Shown here: piece by piece, positions 6,901-7,664 of the stretch | Numbering within the stretch: position 1 is the first letter of the stretch | Layout: each line of letters begins with the position of its first letter | Source of the DNA: Bacteroidales bacterium | GTDB taxonomy: Bacteria > Bacteroidota > Bacteroidia > Bacteroidales > P3 | NCBI GenBank assembly: GCA_021443125.1 | Contig: JABUUQ010000004.1 | Location: 274,473 to 282,136, forward strand | Direction: 5' to 3' | Length of the DNA: 7,664 nt | Notes under the pieces: model-generated | Told to the model about the DNA's origin: nothing | The model's input: only the letters and a program-made list of their open reading frames with translations | Databases searched by the model: none | Made by a program: the position numbers and the translations under genes

Positions 6901-7301
6901 AGTTTGTCCCACATATCTTTGTACTGCATGACAGTTTCGCGACATGCTTTGTTGTAATCATCAACACTTATCTTCGAACCTATATCTTCTTTTGTGATAC
7001 CCAAAGCTTTTTCAACGCCAAGTTCAACAGGCAATCCGTGAGTGTCCCAACCTGCTTTTCTTGTTACATAATAACCTTTTGAACTCTTGTAACGACAGAA
7101 AATATCTTTGATAGTTCTTGCCATTACGTGATGAATACCAGGTTTTCCATTTGCAGAAGGAGGACCTTCAAAGAAAACAAACGGTTTGTGTCCTTCTCTT
7201 ATTCTCAAACTTTCGTTGAAAGTGTCTTCAGCTTGCCATTTAGCATGCACATCTTGCTCTATGGCAGTAAGATTAAGTTGCTTATATTCTCTGTATTTCA
7301 T
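3921..7301 (-). CDS. ileS: isoleucyl-tRNA synthetase, type 2 (GxHH signature)
   Basis: This 1126-residue class I synthetase charges tRNA-Ile in the cytosol. In order: the catalytic-domain start FFEGPPSANGKPGIHH (43-58), where the usual HxGH signature is replaced by G55-I-H-H58; the CP1 editing domain with TTTPWTLPSN (226-235) and GTGIVHIAPTFGADD (340-354), the latter with an intact Asp pair; LSRSRYWGTPLP (512-523); DVWFDSG (596-602); the KMSKR loop (673-677); and an anticodon-binding region from about 755 on. The length, the KMSKRLGN form and the absence of a C-terminal Cys zinc cluster indicate the eukaryote-like type 2 enzyme. The frame stays open upstream to a GTG at 7385, but the predicted transcript starts at about 7382 and the family begins near MKYREY, so I place the start at the ATG at 7301. 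This leaves a leader of about 80 bases. It is the first gene of the ileS-ansA-rfaE1 cluster. Confidence 0.97.
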   Translation of the reverse strand: MKYREYKQLNLTAIEQDVHAKWQAEDTFNESLRIREGHKPFVFFEGPPSANGKPGIHHVMARTIKDIFCRYKSSKGYYVTRKAGWDTHGLPVELGVEKALGITKEDIGSKISVDDYNKACRETVMQYKDMWDKLTTQMGYWVDLNDPYITFTNDYIETIWWLLGEIYKKGLLYKGYTIQPYSPAAGTGLSSHELNMPGCYRDVKDTTIVAQFKIKGKENAYFLAWTTTPWTLPSNTALAVGPNIDYVCVESFNPYTSEPIMVYLAKNLLYTHFKKENENKDFAEYNKGDKDIPFRVVAECKGKDLIGMEYEQLLPWVKPVESEGDAFRVIGGDYVTTEDGTGIVHIAPTFGADDARVAKLAGIAPLHLYDKNDKQQPMVDKSGKFFVLEDLNPEYVKKYINVELYSQYAGRFVKNAYDNNLTDKDASLDVDICVLLKQQNQAFKIEKHTHSYPHCWRTDKPVLYYPLDSWFIRTTAVKDRLIELNKTINWKPKATGSGRFGNWLENLVDWNLSRSRYWGTPLPIWRTEDGKEEIFISSVKMLAEEIDKSIKAGFMTENRYKETDYNKFDLHRPYIDSVVLVSESGKPMHRESDLIDVWFDSGAMPYAQRHYPFSCTEEELKEKFFPADFIAEGVDQTRGWFFTLHTIATMVFDSVAYKNVVSNGLVLDKNGNKMSKRLGNGVDPFEMMDKYGADATRWYMISNSQPWDNLKFDPAGIDEVRRKFFGTLYNTYSFFALYANIDGFAYKEADVPMNERPEIDRWILSELNSLIINVDKNFEDYEPTKAARLISNFVDEYLSNWYVRLCRRRFWKGEYSQDKISAYQTLYRCLEVIAKLSAPIAPFFMEMMFTNLNSVTNRESVNSVHLADFPTADESQIDKDLEQRMQMAQKICSLVLSLRKRHNLKVRQPLSTIMIPADEKTQNQIEQVKNLILSEVNVKAIKYLDLHNNVLSKTIKANFKTLGPKYGQMMKAIAQTIANFSQDDIAKIEVEEKYIINIDGKEIEIALSDVEIKTKDIEGWVVANEGLLTVALDVQITEDLQKEAVARELVNRIQNIRKDSDFEVTDNIIVELEEEDLLRKAVEQFKDYICNETLTKELNLVAKVSNPTGKVDVIEGKELDISITKC

Positions 7302-7387
7302 TATGTTATGTTGTATTTTACAAACAATAATCTCTATGATTTTTCCATTGTTGCGAACTACCAAACAATCATTAGTATCACGCACTG

Positions 7388-7418
7388 CAAAGTTACAAAA
7401 TAATACTCAAACTACCAA
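7388..7418 (-). promoter_or_regulatory. promoter of ileS-ansA-rfaE1, Bacteroidota type
   Basis: On the minus strand 7418-7415 is TTGG (-33) and 7395-7388 is TAACTTTG (-7), with a 19-base spacer and a following CA. Transcription should start near 7382, which excludes the upstream in-frame GTG at 7385 as the ileS start and leaves a leader of about 80 bases. A-rich tracts at 7431-7463 separate it from the divergent tRNA promoter. Confidence 0.75.
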
Positions 7419-7464
7419 TTTTCAAAGTTTTTTTTCGTAAAAAGTAAAAAAGTTGTAAAAAAAT

Positions 7465-7495
7465 TTGGTCAGTAAGAAAAAAAGATATACTTTTG
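7465..7495 (+). promoter_or_regulatory. promoter of tRNA-Phe, Bacteroidota type
   Basis: TTGG at 7465-7468 (-33) and TACTTTTG at 7488-7495 (-7) are 19 bases apart, and the -7 box is followed by CA. The start would be near 7500, about 15 bases before the mature tRNA. Just upstream is an A-rich run (7441-7463) that could act as an UP-like element. Confidence 0.78.
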
Positions 7496-7516
7496 CAATC
7501 TCAAATTTAACGAGAT

Positions 7517-7589
<73 letters not shown>

Positions 7590-7596
7590 CACTTTC

Positions 7597-7630
7597 AAGG
7601 AGTCTTACAACAAAGACTCCTTATTTTTTT
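7597..7630 (+). terminator. intrinsic terminator of tRNA-Phe
   Basis: AAGGAGTCTT (7597-7606) pairs perfectly with AAGACTCCTT (7613-7622) around the six-base loop ACAACA, followed by A and a run of seven T (7624-7630). This is a textbook Rho-independent terminator seven bases past the tRNA. It suggests the tRNA is a single-gene unit. The last 34 bases of the window show no feature. Confidence 0.92.
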
Positions 7631-7664
7631 ATCCCATATGTTTGTAATGAAAAAATAGCGTGCT

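Noticed and set aside
7302..7382. T-box riboswitch before ileS.
   Set aside because: The leader is only about 80 bases, has no T-box sequence or terminator, and T-boxes are not typical of Bacteroidota.
7302..7385. N-terminal extension of IleRS from an in-frame GTG at 7385.
   Set aside because: The GTG lies upstream of or at the predicted transcription start, and the added 28 residues do not resemble the family, which begins at MKYREY.

Overview
This 7.7 kb window looks like ordinary chromosomal DNA from a low-GC member of the Bacteroidota, most likely the order Bacteroidales. Four putative promoters carry the Bacteroidota signature (a TTGG or TTTG box near -33, then TAnnTTTG near -7). Most starts lack a Shine-Dalgarno sequence. 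The tRNA does not encode its CCA end. The isoleucyl-tRNA synthetase is the long, eukaryote-like type 2 form. I see no phage, transposon, CRISPR or toxin-antitoxin content.

Layout from left to right. Positions 1-131 hold a possible purN terminator hairpin and a weak leftward promoter. purN (glycinamide ribonucleotide formyltransferase) runs leftward at 132-704. Positions 705-1025 form a divergent intergenic region with a purN promoter, a promoter for the rightward genes and an odd palindrome. A rightward two-gene unit follows: a small DUF1294 membrane protein (1026-1286) and a CYTH/triphosphate-tunnel protein (1291-1767). At 1794-1860 a perfect 20-bp inverted repeat lies between the convergent transcription units. 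A leftward cluster comes next: ileS (7301-3921), ansA (3901-2891) and rfaE1 (2876-1881), with gaps of only 19 and 14 bases, read from a promoter at 7388-7418. Divergent from ileS is tRNA-Phe(GAA) at 7517-7589, with its own promoter and a strong intrinsic terminator.

The leftward cluster joins translation (IleRS), asparagine breakdown (cytosolic asparaginase) and LPS heptose precursor synthesis (heptose-7-phosphate kinase). The link looks like shared expression rather than one pathway. The two most interesting observations are the swapped class I signature GIHH (instead of HxGH) in IleRS, a change tied to very high mupirocin resistance in type 2 enzymes, and a small family of intergenic palindromes of the form TAAAACGNCGTTTTA (three intact copies, one a base short). 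I found no clearly undescribed multi-gene system; the genes are recognisable housekeeping families.
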